Part shown: positions 20,673-28,281 of the stretch, in pieces
How the letters are laid out: each line of letters begins with the position of its first letter
Position numbering within the stretch: position 1 is the stretch's first letter
DNA from: Microbacteriaceae bacterium PS02070
GTDB taxonomy: Bacteria; Actinomycetota; Actinomycetes; Actinomycetales; Microbacteriaceae
Direction of reading: 5' to 3'
NCBI GenBank assembly: GCA_029959865.1
Contig: JASCPE010000006.1
Location: forward strand, 1 to 64,000
Length of the DNA stretch: 64,000 bases
Translations under genes and position numbers: made by a program
Notes under the pieces: generated by a model
The model's input: the letters and a program-made list of their open reading frames with translations, nothing else
Told to the model about the DNA's origin: nothing
Databases searched by the model: none

Positions 20673-21800
20673 TCACCCCGTCCACACGGCGACGATCGCG
20701 ACGACGAGCGCAGCGATCACGAGTGTGCCCACGCCCATGAGGAGCCAGGGGAGGCTCCGGCGACGTTCCGGCGCGGGGTGCGATATCTCGGTGTCTTCAT
20801 CACGGACCGCGTCACGAGCGGATCCGCGCTGTCGCATCTTGCGGGCGGACTCGTATCCCACCCGCACGCGGGTGCCTGCCCGCATACTAGCGTCGGCGAA
20901 ATCCACCTCTGAACCCGGCTCCCATTCGTCGACGGGGACCTCGACGGCAGTCGGGGTCTCCCCAGCCTCCACCTGGATCGCGCGCAATGCCTCGCCGAAC
21001 TCCAACGCCGAACCGAACCGGAGCCGAGGGTCTCGACTCATCGCGCGCGCCAGCACCGATTGCAGCGCGTCCGGGACATCGGCGCGGGTCAGCGGAACAT
21101 AGGTGGCCCGCTCGATGCGTCGCTGCAGGTGGTCGCGGGAATTCTGCCCACGCTCGCGCCGTTCGAAGGGGCTGCGTCCGGCGATGAGCGAGTAGACGGT
21201 GGCGGCGAGGCTCCAGACCTCGCTCGCGATGGTTCCGCCGGTTCGCTCGCTGACGACCTCGGGCGCACTCCAGGGCACCGACATCGCGAGGACGTCGTCG
21301 GCATGCGCAAGAGACAGTGCGGACGCGATCCCGAAATCGGCAAGCACCGGAACGCCGAAACGGGTGACGAGGATGTTGCTCGGCTTGATGTCGCGGTGGA
21401 TGAGACCTGCACGGTGCGCGGACTCGACGGCGTTCGCCATCCTGACCCCGATGTCGAGCACCTCGGTGACGGGGATTCGCTCCACCCGATAACGCTGTGC
21501 CAGGGAACCAGGGCAGTACTCCATAACGATGTACGGGCTGCCGTCGGCCGAGATACTGGCTTGGTAGACCGTGACGATCGACGGATGCGCGGACAGATGA
21601 GCCAGAACGTCTGCCTCGGCATTGAACATGCGCAGCAGATCGGCGTCGTCGACATCGCGGGGCAGCACCTTTACGGCAACGTCACGACGCGGCATGTCCT
21701 GGTGGTAAAGGTAGACATCCGCGAAGCCACCCGAGCCGAGCGGTCGGATGTATGTCAATCCCGGAATGATCGGGGGCGCGGACGGAGTCCGTAACGGCAT
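20673..21800 (-). CDS. Membrane-anchored serine/threonine protein kinase
   Basis: A 375-residue PknB-like kinase. The catalytic elements are intact: glycine loop LGSGGFADVY (21-30), VAVK with Lys44, HRDIKPSN with Asp137, DFG at 155-157, and APE. The acidic/basic juxtamembrane segment ends DEDTEISHP, followed by one transmembrane helix (about 350-370) and almost no extracellular part, so it lacks PASTA sensors. ATG 21800 is preferred because GGGAGGCGAG precedes it; an in-frame ATG 48 bases upstream has weak support. It heads the seven-gene operon that ends with the FHA protein. A sensing role for the adjacent giant Ig-like protein is plausible. Confidence 0.93.
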   Translation of the reverse strand: MPLRTPSAPPIIPGLTYIRPLGSGGFADVYLYHQDMPRRDVAVKVLPRDVDDADLLRMFNAEADVLAHLSAHPSIVTVYQASISADGSPYIVMEYCPGSLAQRYRVERIPVTEVLDIGVRMANAVESAHRAGLIHRDIKPSNILVTRFGVPVLADFGIASALSLAHADDVLAMSVPWSAPEVVSERTGGTIASEVWSLAATVYSLIAGRSPFERRERGQNSRDHLQRRIERATYVPLTRADVPDALQSVLARAMSRDPRLRFGSALEFGEALRAIQVEAGETPTAVEVPVDEWEPGSEVDFADASMRAGTRVRVGYESARKMRQRGSARDAVRDEDTEISHPAPERRRSLPWLLMGVGTLVIAALVVAIVAVWTG

Positions 21801-21891
21801 CTCGCCTCCCACCCACACGCTCGTGCCACCCCAGTTGTGCACGAGCATCCCAGACCGCCCATGCTAACAAACACGCACACTCGTGCGCCTG

Positions 21892-22548
21892 TCACAGTTC
21901 GGACGACTCACGCGGATCGAAGGGGGCATCGAGAGAGCGCGTCAGCTCTTCCAAGAGCGCCTCGACCTGGGGCTCCACGTGCTGGCTGACGGCGGCGCGA
22001 ATGCGTGTGCGATGGCCGAGCAACAAGGTGCAGATCTCGCGTCCGATCATGTTGGCGTAGTCGTCGGCAAGCTTCAGCTCCACGCGCAACGCCGCCTTTG
22101 CGTCATCGCTGAGCGGCGGCAACGACGGGACCTCTGCGTCCGCCTCATCGGCCAACCCGGAGATCGTGAAGAGGAAGGGTGCGCCGGGCACCGGCTCTGG
22201 GTCGAGAGGGAGACCTTCGAATTCGGGGTCAAGATTCTCATCGGGCCGGTACGCACGCGCGCGGTTACGTGCCGCCTGGTGATCCAGCTCACCCTGCAGG
22301 ATCGGCAGGTTCAAAGCGGTGTAGTCCGCGACGGCGTGGTCGACGATCGTTTTGAGTCGCGTGGACAGGCCGTGTTGGACTGCGTGGGGGACGTCGGATC
22401 CCAACCCGGCCGCGGAGAGCACGGGCGGGCCGATGCACCGGCGGCACGGAGCAACGCGCCCTCGATGAGTTGCCGGCTCCCAGCGAGGCAACCAGCGTAG
22501 CCAGGCATCGACTGCCTGGCTGACCTGCGTCTCCAACGAGCGCTCCAC
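21892..22548 (-). CDS. Hypothetical protein with a Cys-pair motif
   Basis: A 218-residue soluble protein with no recognised family. It has a PCRRCIGPP motif near the N-terminus that could bind metal, and a C-terminal alpha-helical region (about 150-210) rich in Leu, Glu and Arg. I use GTG 22548, ten bases after GGGGGA; a GTG 21 bases upstream is possible but lacks a ribosome-binding site. It lies 91 bp upstream of the kinase in the same direction, so it may share the operon's promoter or precede it. Confidence 0.65.
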   Translation of the reverse strand: MERSLETQVSQAVDAWLRWLPRWEPATHRGRVAPCRRCIGPPVLSAAGLGSDVPHAVQHGLSTRLKTIVDHAVADYTALNLPILQGELDHQAARNRARAYRPDENLDPEFEGLPLDPEPVPGAPFLFTISGLADEADAEVPSLPPLSDDAKAALRVELKLADDYANMIGREICTLLLGHRTRIRAAVSQHVEPQVEALLEELTRSLDAPFDPRESSEL

Positions 22549-22609
22549 GAATCCATTGTCCCCCGACACGCCGAGAATTGCGCGAGTGAATTCGTGTGAT
22601 TCCGTCGAC

Positions 22610-23071
22610 TTAGTCGTCGTCGCGCTCCCACCACCATCGCGGCGGCGAGGCCGAGGTACGCACGAGGGCGACCGCGATCATGCCCGCAAGGGCCGCAGCG
22701 ATAGCGATGACCATGCCAAACCAGGACACGATGAACTCCCCTGCCACGCTCAGCGCGGCGAGCGCATCCTGGCCGGTGAGGGCTGCCGTGATCCACATCC
22801 CGACGACATACGCAACTACAGCGGCGGGTGCCGCAAGCGCCCCGGCTCCATACGATGGCCGTCCGCGCACCGCCGACCACGATGCACCCAGCACCGCGAG
22901 GAGCGACGCGGCAAACCCGACGGCCCCGGGCGCCTGTCCCAAACCTTCACCGCCGAGTACATCACGGTCGGTTGCGAGGCTCACGAAGCCGAGACCGGCG
23001 ATCGCGATCGCTGCGTAGCCGACTCCCGTCAGGGCGACGGCGATGGCCGAGCGCTGCCGGGAATCCGCCAT
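22610..23071 (-). CDS. Hypothetical four-helix membrane protein
   Basis: A 153-residue protein with four predicted transmembrane helices (about 9-30, 47-65, 73-95, 108-137), Ala/Val-rich, ending in the charged PPRWWWERDDD. No family recognised. Its ATG overlaps the stop of the preceding gene by one base (TGATG), so the two are translationally coupled. Confidence 0.7.
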   Translation of the reverse strand: MADSRQRSAIAVALTGVGYAAIAIAGLGFVSLATDRDVLGGEGLGQAPGAVGFAASLLAVLGASWSAVRGRPSYGAGALAAPAAVVAYVVGMWITAALTGQDALAALSVAGEFIVSWFGMVIAIAAALAGMIAVALVRTSASPPRWWWERDDD

Positions 23072-24246
23072 CAGCTGGCGTGAAGTCGGGGCCCTGCCTC
23101 CAACGTGCGCTCGTACTCACGCTGCGCCTCGTTGTTGAGCTCGGTCACCCGACGACCGCGTGCGGCGACCCAGGCGCCGAACCAGATGGTCAGCTCCCGA
23201 CCGAGCACGAACGCGACGATCGCAAGCGGTGCCAGCGCTTCCGCTTCGAGGATGGTGGTCGCCTCCGACGGGGTGATGTTCCAGAAGGGAGCCTGGAACA
23301 GCGCGCCGAGGAGGTGACCGCCGTACGCGGCGACTCCGACGAGAAGGCCCCAGATGACCCAGTGACCCCAGCGCCCGCGGTTGATGATTGCACCGAGTAG
23401 CCAGAAGGCGATGAAGAAGACCGCGACCGGCACCCAGAACCAGAACGAGGTGAGGGCATCGATCGCATCCTGGGCAAGCGTGTCTACGGTCGTTTCACCG
23501 TTGAGCGCACCCAGCCCCAGTGCTGCAGCGAGATACAGGATCCCGAAAACGAGTGCGGCGAGGAGGCCGATGGCGCCAGCAGCGCCGCGGTTGCCCCGCG
23601 GCAGTGGCGCTTCAGGCGCCTGCACGAAGATGGGCTGCGCAGCCGCGGGAGCGACCGCAGTGGGCGCAGCCGTCGTGGGCGCGTCGTCGGTAGCGGCGGG
23701 CGTCGGCTCGTTAGTCACCGGCGGGAGGGCAACGGTCTGCGCCTGTGCATCGTCGGCTACCGGCGTGACACGGGTTTCCTCAGCAACGGGAGCATCGTCC
23801 TGGACGGTTGACGGATGAGCGTTGATGTAGGCGAGGCTGTCGTCCTCGGAGTCGTAACGCGAGAGAGAGTCTGCGGGAGTCGCGCCGGTCTCCTCGACAG
23901 GCTGCGCGTCCTCGCGGACAGGGGCTTCTTCCTCGGTGATGACTTCTTCCTCCGTGACGACCGGTTCCTCAGCGACGGGGCGGTACTCCTCGTTGACGGA
24001 GGGGTCAGAGACGGGCCGGTCGTCGACGCCGTTGAAAGCCTCGAAGTCGTTGTGGGACGCGGCGGCATCGCCGTTCTCGCCACCCTCGGAGGGGGCGCCG
24101 TCAGCGGGCACTTCGAACGCCGATCGGTCGTCCTGACCTTGTGTAGTGGCTTCGGCTTCCGCGAGGCCCTCGTTCGCGCTGCCGACGACGTCATCGACGC
24201 GCGTCGATTCCTCGCCGACGGGCTCACCGTACTTGGGGTCGCTCAT
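23071..24246 (-). CDS. Membrane protein with long acidic N-terminal tail
   Basis: A 391-residue protein. Residues 1-220 are disordered and acidic, rich in Glu, Asp, Pro, Thr and Ala, with runs such as EEEVITEEEAPV. Three or four transmembrane helices follow (from about 230 to 360), including LLAALVFGILYLAAALGLG. ATG 24246 is preceded by GAGGAGCAGAGGACAC. The upstream continuation of the open frame is not protein-like. No known family; translationally coupled to the four-helix protein downstream. Function unknown. Confidence 0.75.
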   Translation of the reverse strand: MSDPKYGEPVGEESTRVDDVVGSANEGLAEAEATTQGQDDRSAFEVPADGAPSEGGENGDAAASHNDFEAFNGVDDRPVSDPSVNEEYRPVAEEPVVTEEEVITEEEAPVREDAQPVEETGATPADSLSRYDSEDDSLAYINAHPSTVQDDAPVAEETRVTPVADDAQAQTVALPPVTNEPTPAATDDAPTTAAPTAVAPAAAQPIFVQAPEAPLPRGNRGAAGAIGLLAALVFGILYLAAALGLGALNGETTVDTLAQDAIDALTSFWFWVPVAVFFIAFWLLGAIINRGRWGHWVIWGLLVGVAAYGGHLLGALFQAPFWNITPSEATTILEAEALAPLAIVAFVLGRELTIWFGAWVAARGRRVTELNNEAQREYERTLEAGPRLHAS

Positions 24247-24376
24247 GTGTCCTCTGCTCCTCACGCGCGACGCACGCCGCCGCTGATCTGAGGGTAACGG
24301 CGAGATTCCCGCGGATGCGGAAGGCGTGCCGTCGTGTCGGGGGTCTCGTGTCGCAATGCGGTCGTATCGTGGGGCC

Positions 24377-25021
24377 ATGTCCGCGAAAGGCATGTTCCTG
24401 GCGATCTCCATCGTGATCGCTATCGCGGTCATGGCCGGGTGCGCGGCCGAACCCGAGGGCGACGCCACGCTGAGCCCGACCGATGCGATTCCGGTACCCA
24501 CTCTCACCGACTCTTCCACCCCCGTGGATGTTCCCTCGCCCGGGGCCGTGCCGATGAGCCCGGCGGATACGTCCACGGTCATTCCCAATGACTGTCGCGA
24601 GATCCTCAACGACCGCGTCCTCACTGCGCTGGAGGGGGTGCCACTGAACGACCCGGCGTTCGGAGACACCGGCACGCTCTTCGACGGGACGCTGCGATGC
24701 GTATGGGGAGATCCGGACGCGGACACGACCAAGCTGACGACAACGATCGGCACGGTCCCGTACAACGACGCGATGGACTACCTGAACGCCCTCACCGAGG
24801 AGGGATTCACCTGTTATAGCCCCGACGATGGGGTGCGATGCGAATACTCGTGGCGTAACGAACGATTCCCGGTAACGGACGGTCGCACCCTCTACTACCG
24901 AGACAGTGTCCTCGTGGACACTCAGTACTCAAACCTTGCCCCCGGCGGGTACACGAACGCCGTCATCGACGCCCTGTGGCCGGCCGGATCAGGCACTCCG
25001 TCCCCGACTCCGACTCCGTGA
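24377..25021 (+). CDS. Putative lipoprotein with four conserved cysteines
   Basis: A 214-residue protein with a lipoprotein signal peptide ending VMAGC. After a Thr/Pro/Ser-rich linker comes a domain with Cys at CREIL, RCVW, GFTC and VRCEY. The tail ends TPSPTPTP. The same Cys spacing and the GFTC motif occur in the membrane protein at 26753-27358, so the two are probably paralogs. The ribosome-binding site is weak; ATG 24377 was chosen because it starts a well-formed signal peptide. Function unknown; location outer face of the cytoplasmic membrane. Confidence 0.75.
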   Translation: MSAKGMFLAISIVIAIAVMAGCAAEPEGDATLSPTDAIPVPTLTDSSTPVDVPSPGAVPMSPADTSTVIPNDCREILNDRVLTALEGVPLNDPAFGDTGTLFDGTLRCVWGDPDADTTKLTTTIGTVPYNDAMDYLNALTEEGFTCYSPDDGVRCEYSWRNERFPVTDGRTLYYRDSVLVDTQYSNLAPGGYTNAVIDALWPAGSGTPSPTPTP

Positions 25022-25053
25022 TCGGGACGGCGCGGTAGCCGCCGGCAGCCGCG

Positions 25054-25668
25054 TCACGACCCACTGGCCGCGCCCCGCCCGTCAGCACGCCGCTCCCGGT
25101 AGGCGGCCGCGGCAACACGATTGCCGCATGTGGTGCTGCAGAAGCGCTTCGACCGGTTGCGGGAGAGGTCGACAAACAATCCCTGACAGTCCGGCACTGC
25201 GCATCGACGCAGACGGCTCGTCTCCCCCGCACGGACGACGTCCACCATCGCCATCGCGCCTTCCACCGCCATCCGGGTGGCAAACGGCGCGTCGGCGGGC
25301 GTGGCGTGAAGGTGCCACCCCCACTCGTCATGTGTCACGAGCTGGGGAACTGCCTGCGCCTGCGCCAGGAGCGTATTCACAAGGGCCGCGGTCGCCGGGA
25401 CATCCTGCCCCCACAGTTCCGCGAGACGCGGGCGCAAGGCACGCACCTGCTCGAGCTCAACCGCCGTCCTCTCGCGTCTGCCCGACCATCGCCACCGCGT
25501 AGCGAACGCATCGAGCTCCGCCTCGGACCGCAGCGTGTCGTCGTCTTCTTTCCACTGAGCGGCAGCGTGAGCGGAGAGGTGGTCCCGCCCCTCGCCCGCA
25601 CCGGTGCGGGTATTCACCAATGCGGCCATCCCCTGTAGCGCAACCTCGGTGTCATGAATAAAAAGCAC
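25054..25668 (-). CDS. CGNR zinc-finger transcriptional regulator
   Basis: A 204-residue protein. The C-terminal CGNR zinc finger is complete: CAVPDC, LFVDLSRNRSKRFCS, CGNRV, with zinc ligands at about Cys156, 161, 177 and 181. The N-terminal part is the ABATE-type ligand domain. Start is GTG, five bases after AGGAG. It is divergent from an EamA transporter, and the 75-bp gap holds a perfect 12-bp-arm palindrome. It probably controls that transporter and itself, as members of this family often sit next to the exporters they regulate. Confidence 0.9.
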   Translation of the reverse strand: MLFIHDTEVALQGMAALVNTRTGAGEGRDHLSAHAAAQWKEDDDTLRSEAELDAFATRWRWSGRRERTAVELEQVRALRPRLAELWGQDVPATAALVNTLLAQAQAVPQLVTHDEWGWHLHATPADAPFATRMAVEGAMAMVDVVRAGETSRLRRCAVPDCQGLFVDLSRNRSKRFCSTTCGNRVAAAAYRERRADGRGAASGS

Positions 25669-25696
25669 TTTGACTCCTGACGGTCCGTTCGCGTAA

Positions 25697-25729
25697 CGTC
25701 ATGAGTGTAAACCACCGACACTCATGACG
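25697..25729. promoter_or_regulatory. Perfect palindromic operator candidate for the CGNR regulator
   Basis: CGTCATGAGTGT, a nine-base spacer (AAACCACCG), then ACACTCATGACG: a perfect inverted repeat with 12-bp arms. It is centred in the 75-bp gap between the divergent CGNR-regulator and EamA genes and ends 14 bp before the transporter ATG. Position and symmetry fit a dimeric repressor controlling both directions. Confidence 0.75.
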
Positions 25730-25743
25730 ACCCGAGAGGCCCG

Positions 25744-26742
25744 ATGACTACCACGCGCACCTCTGGTCGCACGCCGAGCTCCGAACCTACTGGTCAGTCG
25801 CGCACCCGACGTGTTCGCGTCGTCCTCGTGGGGTTGGCCGTGGCGCTTCTGTCCGCTGCGACGTTCGGGACCTCGGGAGCGGTCGGCAAGAGCCTCCTCG
25901 AACAGGAGTGGTCATCGGGCGCCGTGGTTGCCAGTCGAATCGCGCTCGGGGCCGCAGTTCTCGCCATCCCTGGTGCCCTCGCGATGCGCGGGCACTGGGC
26001 ACTCCTGCGCCGAGCGAAGACCTGGGTGCACGCGGGCGTCTTCGGGCTGCTCGCCGTAGCCGGGTGCCAGCTGTTCTACTTTCTCGCGTTAGAGCAGCTC
26101 AGTGTTGGTGTCGCGCTCATGCTCGAGTATCTGGGCCCGGTGCTGGTGGTCGGCTGGTTGTGGGCGCGTCATGGTCAGCGCCCGCGAAGGCTCACTATCG
26201 CTGGCGTGGCACTCGCGGTGGGAGGCCTGCTCCTCGTCCTCGATGTCCTCGGCGAGGCACAGCTCAGCCCGCTCGGAGTCCTGTGGGGCCTCCTTGCCGC
26301 GGTGGGGCTGGCGGCGTACTTCATCATCGGCTCTGACGGCGAGAACGCGGTGCCCCCGGTCTCCTTCGCCGCCCTCGGGATGGGGATCGGCGCGGTGGGG
26401 CTCGGGGTGGCCGGCCTCATAGGACTCGTCCCGATGAGGGCATCGACCCACGACGTGGCAATGGCAGGAACGCTCGTTACATGGTGGGTACCGATGCTCT
26501 GGCTCGGACTCGTCGCCGCCGCGCTCGCGTACCTGACCGGGATCGTCGCGGCTCGCGCGTTGGGCGCGAAAGTCGCGTCTTTCGTGGGACTGACGGAAGT
26601 CCTCTTCGCAGTCCTCTTCGCGTGGGCACTGCTCGGCGAACTCCCGACAGCGGTGCAACTGGTCGGCGGAGCCCTCATCGTGGCCGGCGTCGTCGCCATC
26701 AAGCTCGATGATCGGGCGCACCCGAGTGCTCCACCCGGGTGA
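25744..26742 (+). CDS. EamA/DMT-family transporter
   Basis: A 332-residue inner-membrane transporter with ten predicted helices in two EamA repeats. It begins with about 20 basic/Ser-Thr residues, then VVLVGLAVALLSAATFGTSG. Motifs typical of the group include LEQLSVGVALMLEYLGPVLVV in the first half and LTEVLFAVLFAWALLGE in the second. ATG start preceded by GAGAGG. Family members export metabolites such as amino acids or toxic compounds; the substrate is unknown. Divergent from the CGNR regulator and convergent with the next gene, 10 bp away. Confidence 0.88.
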   Translation: MTTTRTSGRTPSSEPTGQSRTRRVRVVLVGLAVALLSAATFGTSGAVGKSLLEQEWSSGAVVASRIALGAAVLAIPGALAMRGHWALLRRAKTWVHAGVFGLLAVAGCQLFYFLALEQLSVGVALMLEYLGPVLVVGWLWARHGQRPRRLTIAGVALAVGGLLLVLDVLGEAQLSPLGVLWGLLAAVGLAAYFIIGSDGENAVPPVSFAALGMGIGAVGLGVAGLIGLVPMRASTHDVAMAGTLVTWWVPMLWLGLVAAALAYLTGIVAARALGAKVASFVGLTEVLFAVLFAWALLGELPTAVQLVGGALIVAGVVAIKLDDRAHPSAPPG

Positions 26743-26752
26743 GCGCGGAGGC

Positions 26753-27358
26753 TTACTCTGCCCAGACGCGCAGGGCGATGCGGGAGGCGTACTGGTCCGG
26801 TGTCCACCCTTCATGGAGGGAGGACACCCACAGGCCGGAGCCCGCTTCGATGGTCTCGAGCGCGCCCTCGTCCGTACTGCGAACGCATCGCACCCGATCA
26901 GCGACCTCGGTGATCTCAGTGCAGGTGAAACCCTTCTCAGGCAACCCCGCGGCGATGATGTCGCCCGCATCGGAGCCGACCTCGGCAACCGTTGTCGAAA
27001 TCGTCCCGTCTTCGGACGACCAGTCGCAGGTGACGCGCACCTGCGGATCTAGAGCTTCCGTAACCTCTGGAACGGTCGTCTGCGGCGCGTCGGTCGAAGG
27101 CACGAGCGCGGACTCCGGGGTCCACTGCAGACCTGCCCACTGCGCATCGGCGTAGAGGTCCCGGCAATTGTTCGCCAGCGCTCCCGGCTCGTCGACGACC
27201 TCCTCGGAGGTCTCCTCGGAGCCGAAGAGGTCACGCACCCAGCCGGGTGTCGCTGGGAGCACCGGGAGCGCCAGGACGAGTAGCGTCACGACGACCGCGA
27301 GGCAGACGACCCCGATGATCCACGCCGCAACCGAATTGCGGCCCCCAGTTCGACTCAC
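26753..27358 (-). CDS. Single-pass membrane protein with four conserved cysteines
   Basis: A 201-residue protein with one N-terminal transmembrane helix (AAWIIGVVCLAVVVTLLVLAL) and an extracellular domain carrying Cys at NNCRDLY, VTCDW, GFTC and RVRCV. The order C, CxW, GFTC, VRC matches the lipoprotein at 24377-25021, and both end with a Tyr-x(6-7)-W segment, so common ancestry is likely although overall identity is low. GTG 27358 is the best-fitting start; there is no strong ribosome-binding site. The frame continues upstream but that part has no protein character. Function unknown. Confidence 0.72.
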   Translation of the reverse strand: MSRTGGRNSVAAWIIGVVCLAVVVTLLVLALPVLPATPGWVRDLFGSEETSEEVVDEPGALANNCRDLYADAQWAGLQWTPESALVPSTDAPQTTVPEVTEALDPQVRVTCDWSSEDGTISTTVAEVGSDAGDIIAAGLPEKGFTCTEITEVADRVRCVRSTDEGALETIEAGSGLWVSSLHEGWTPDQYASRIALRVWAE

Positions 27359-27501
27359 GCGACCCACGCTACACACCGGGGCGTCGCATCCGACACGTAC
27401 ACACCCGGAGGTGGCAGGTGGACGCGGCGGGCCGCCGGCGCACTCGTCCGTATACTCGAAGAACCCGCCCGACTGCGCGGCGAATCGGTGCCGGAGGTGC
27501 A

Positions 27502-28152
27502 ATGTCAGCCCGGATGCCCAGCGCTCCCTCCAATCGCATGCTGGAACGCGTCACCCAGATCCTCGATGCCCTCGACTCCGGCGCGGCGAGTGCGAGCGAC
27601 ATCGGCCGCCGCACGGGATTGTCCGTCTCGACCGTGCACCGAATCGCACTGGCGATGGTCGAGGAGGGCTTCCTCCGTCGATTCGACGACGGGCGCTACG
27701 TCCACGGCTGGCGGGTCGCTCGATCCCGACTGGATGCGACGGCCCTCCCCCATGTCCTCGCGCTGCGCGACCAGACGAACGAGAGCGTGCAGCTGTGGGT
27801 ACGCAGCGGCGAGTTCCGGGTATGTCGCCTGTCTGCGGAGACGGCACATGCCTTGCGGGTAACCCTCCCGGTCGGCTCGCGCGTCGCGCTCCCCGCCGGA
27901 TCCGCCGGAGGCGTCCTCGCAGAGACGCCCGAGGCGGAGAAGTCGATCGATCAGCACGGATGGTTCGAATCGGTGCAGTCGCGAACGCAGGGGCTCTCTT
28001 CCGTGAGCGCCCCCCTGCGGGTAGACGGCACGATCGTCGCGGCCTTGTGCGTCGTCGTCCCGGTCGCGCGCGTGAACCGCACCCCCGGGCACGATCATGG
28101 CGCAGCGCTGGTCGCCGTGGCGGAGCAGCTCTGCGCCGAACTCGACACCTGA
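27502..28152 (+). CDS. IclR-family transcriptional regulator
   Basis: A 216-residue protein. An N-terminal winged helix (NRMLERVTQILDALDSG, DIGRRTGLSVSTVHRIALAM) is followed by a C-terminal IclR effector-binding domain (residues about 75-215). It is slightly shorter than typical IclR proteins (about 250). ATG 27502 is four bases after GGAGG. It lies 129 bp upstream of the CoA-transferase operon in the same orientation and probably regulates it in response to the substrate or a CoA intermediate. Tandem AGTGAGA repeats in the gap are possible operator sites. Confidence 0.9.
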   Translation: MSARMPSAPSNRMLERVTQILDALDSGAASASDIGRRTGLSVSTVHRIALAMVEEGFLRRFDDGRYVHGWRVARSRLDATALPHVLALRDQTNESVQLWVRSGEFRVCRLSAETAHALRVTLPVGSRVALPAGSAGGVLAETPEAEKSIDQHGWFESVQSRTQGLSSVSAPLRVDGTIVAALCVVVPVARVNRTPGHDHGAALVAVAEQLCAELDT

Positions 28153-28237
28153 CCGCTCGTCGACCCTCGCCCGCCCCACGCAGGAATCCGATTGACTCTT
28201 GCGCGCGGGTGACGCGTCCCCTATCGTGTTCACATTC

Positions 28238-28266
28238 AGTGAGAGCCACTTTCCTACTGAGTGAGA
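28238..28266 (+). promoter_or_regulatory. Tandem AGTGAGA repeats upstream of the CoA-transferase operon
   Basis: AGTGAGA occurs at 28238 and again at 28260, 22 bp apart, which is two helical turns. The second copy ends 15 bp before the CoA-transferase ATG. The spacing suits side-by-side binding of a regulator such as the adjacent IclR protein. Candidate only. Confidence 0.35.
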
Positions 28267-28281
28267 TGAAGGGTGACGACG

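Noticed and set aside
24247..24765. Upstream extension of the acidic membrane-protein frame
   Set aside because: A well-placed ribosome-binding site supports ATG 24246, and the extension lies antisense to the lipoprotein gene.
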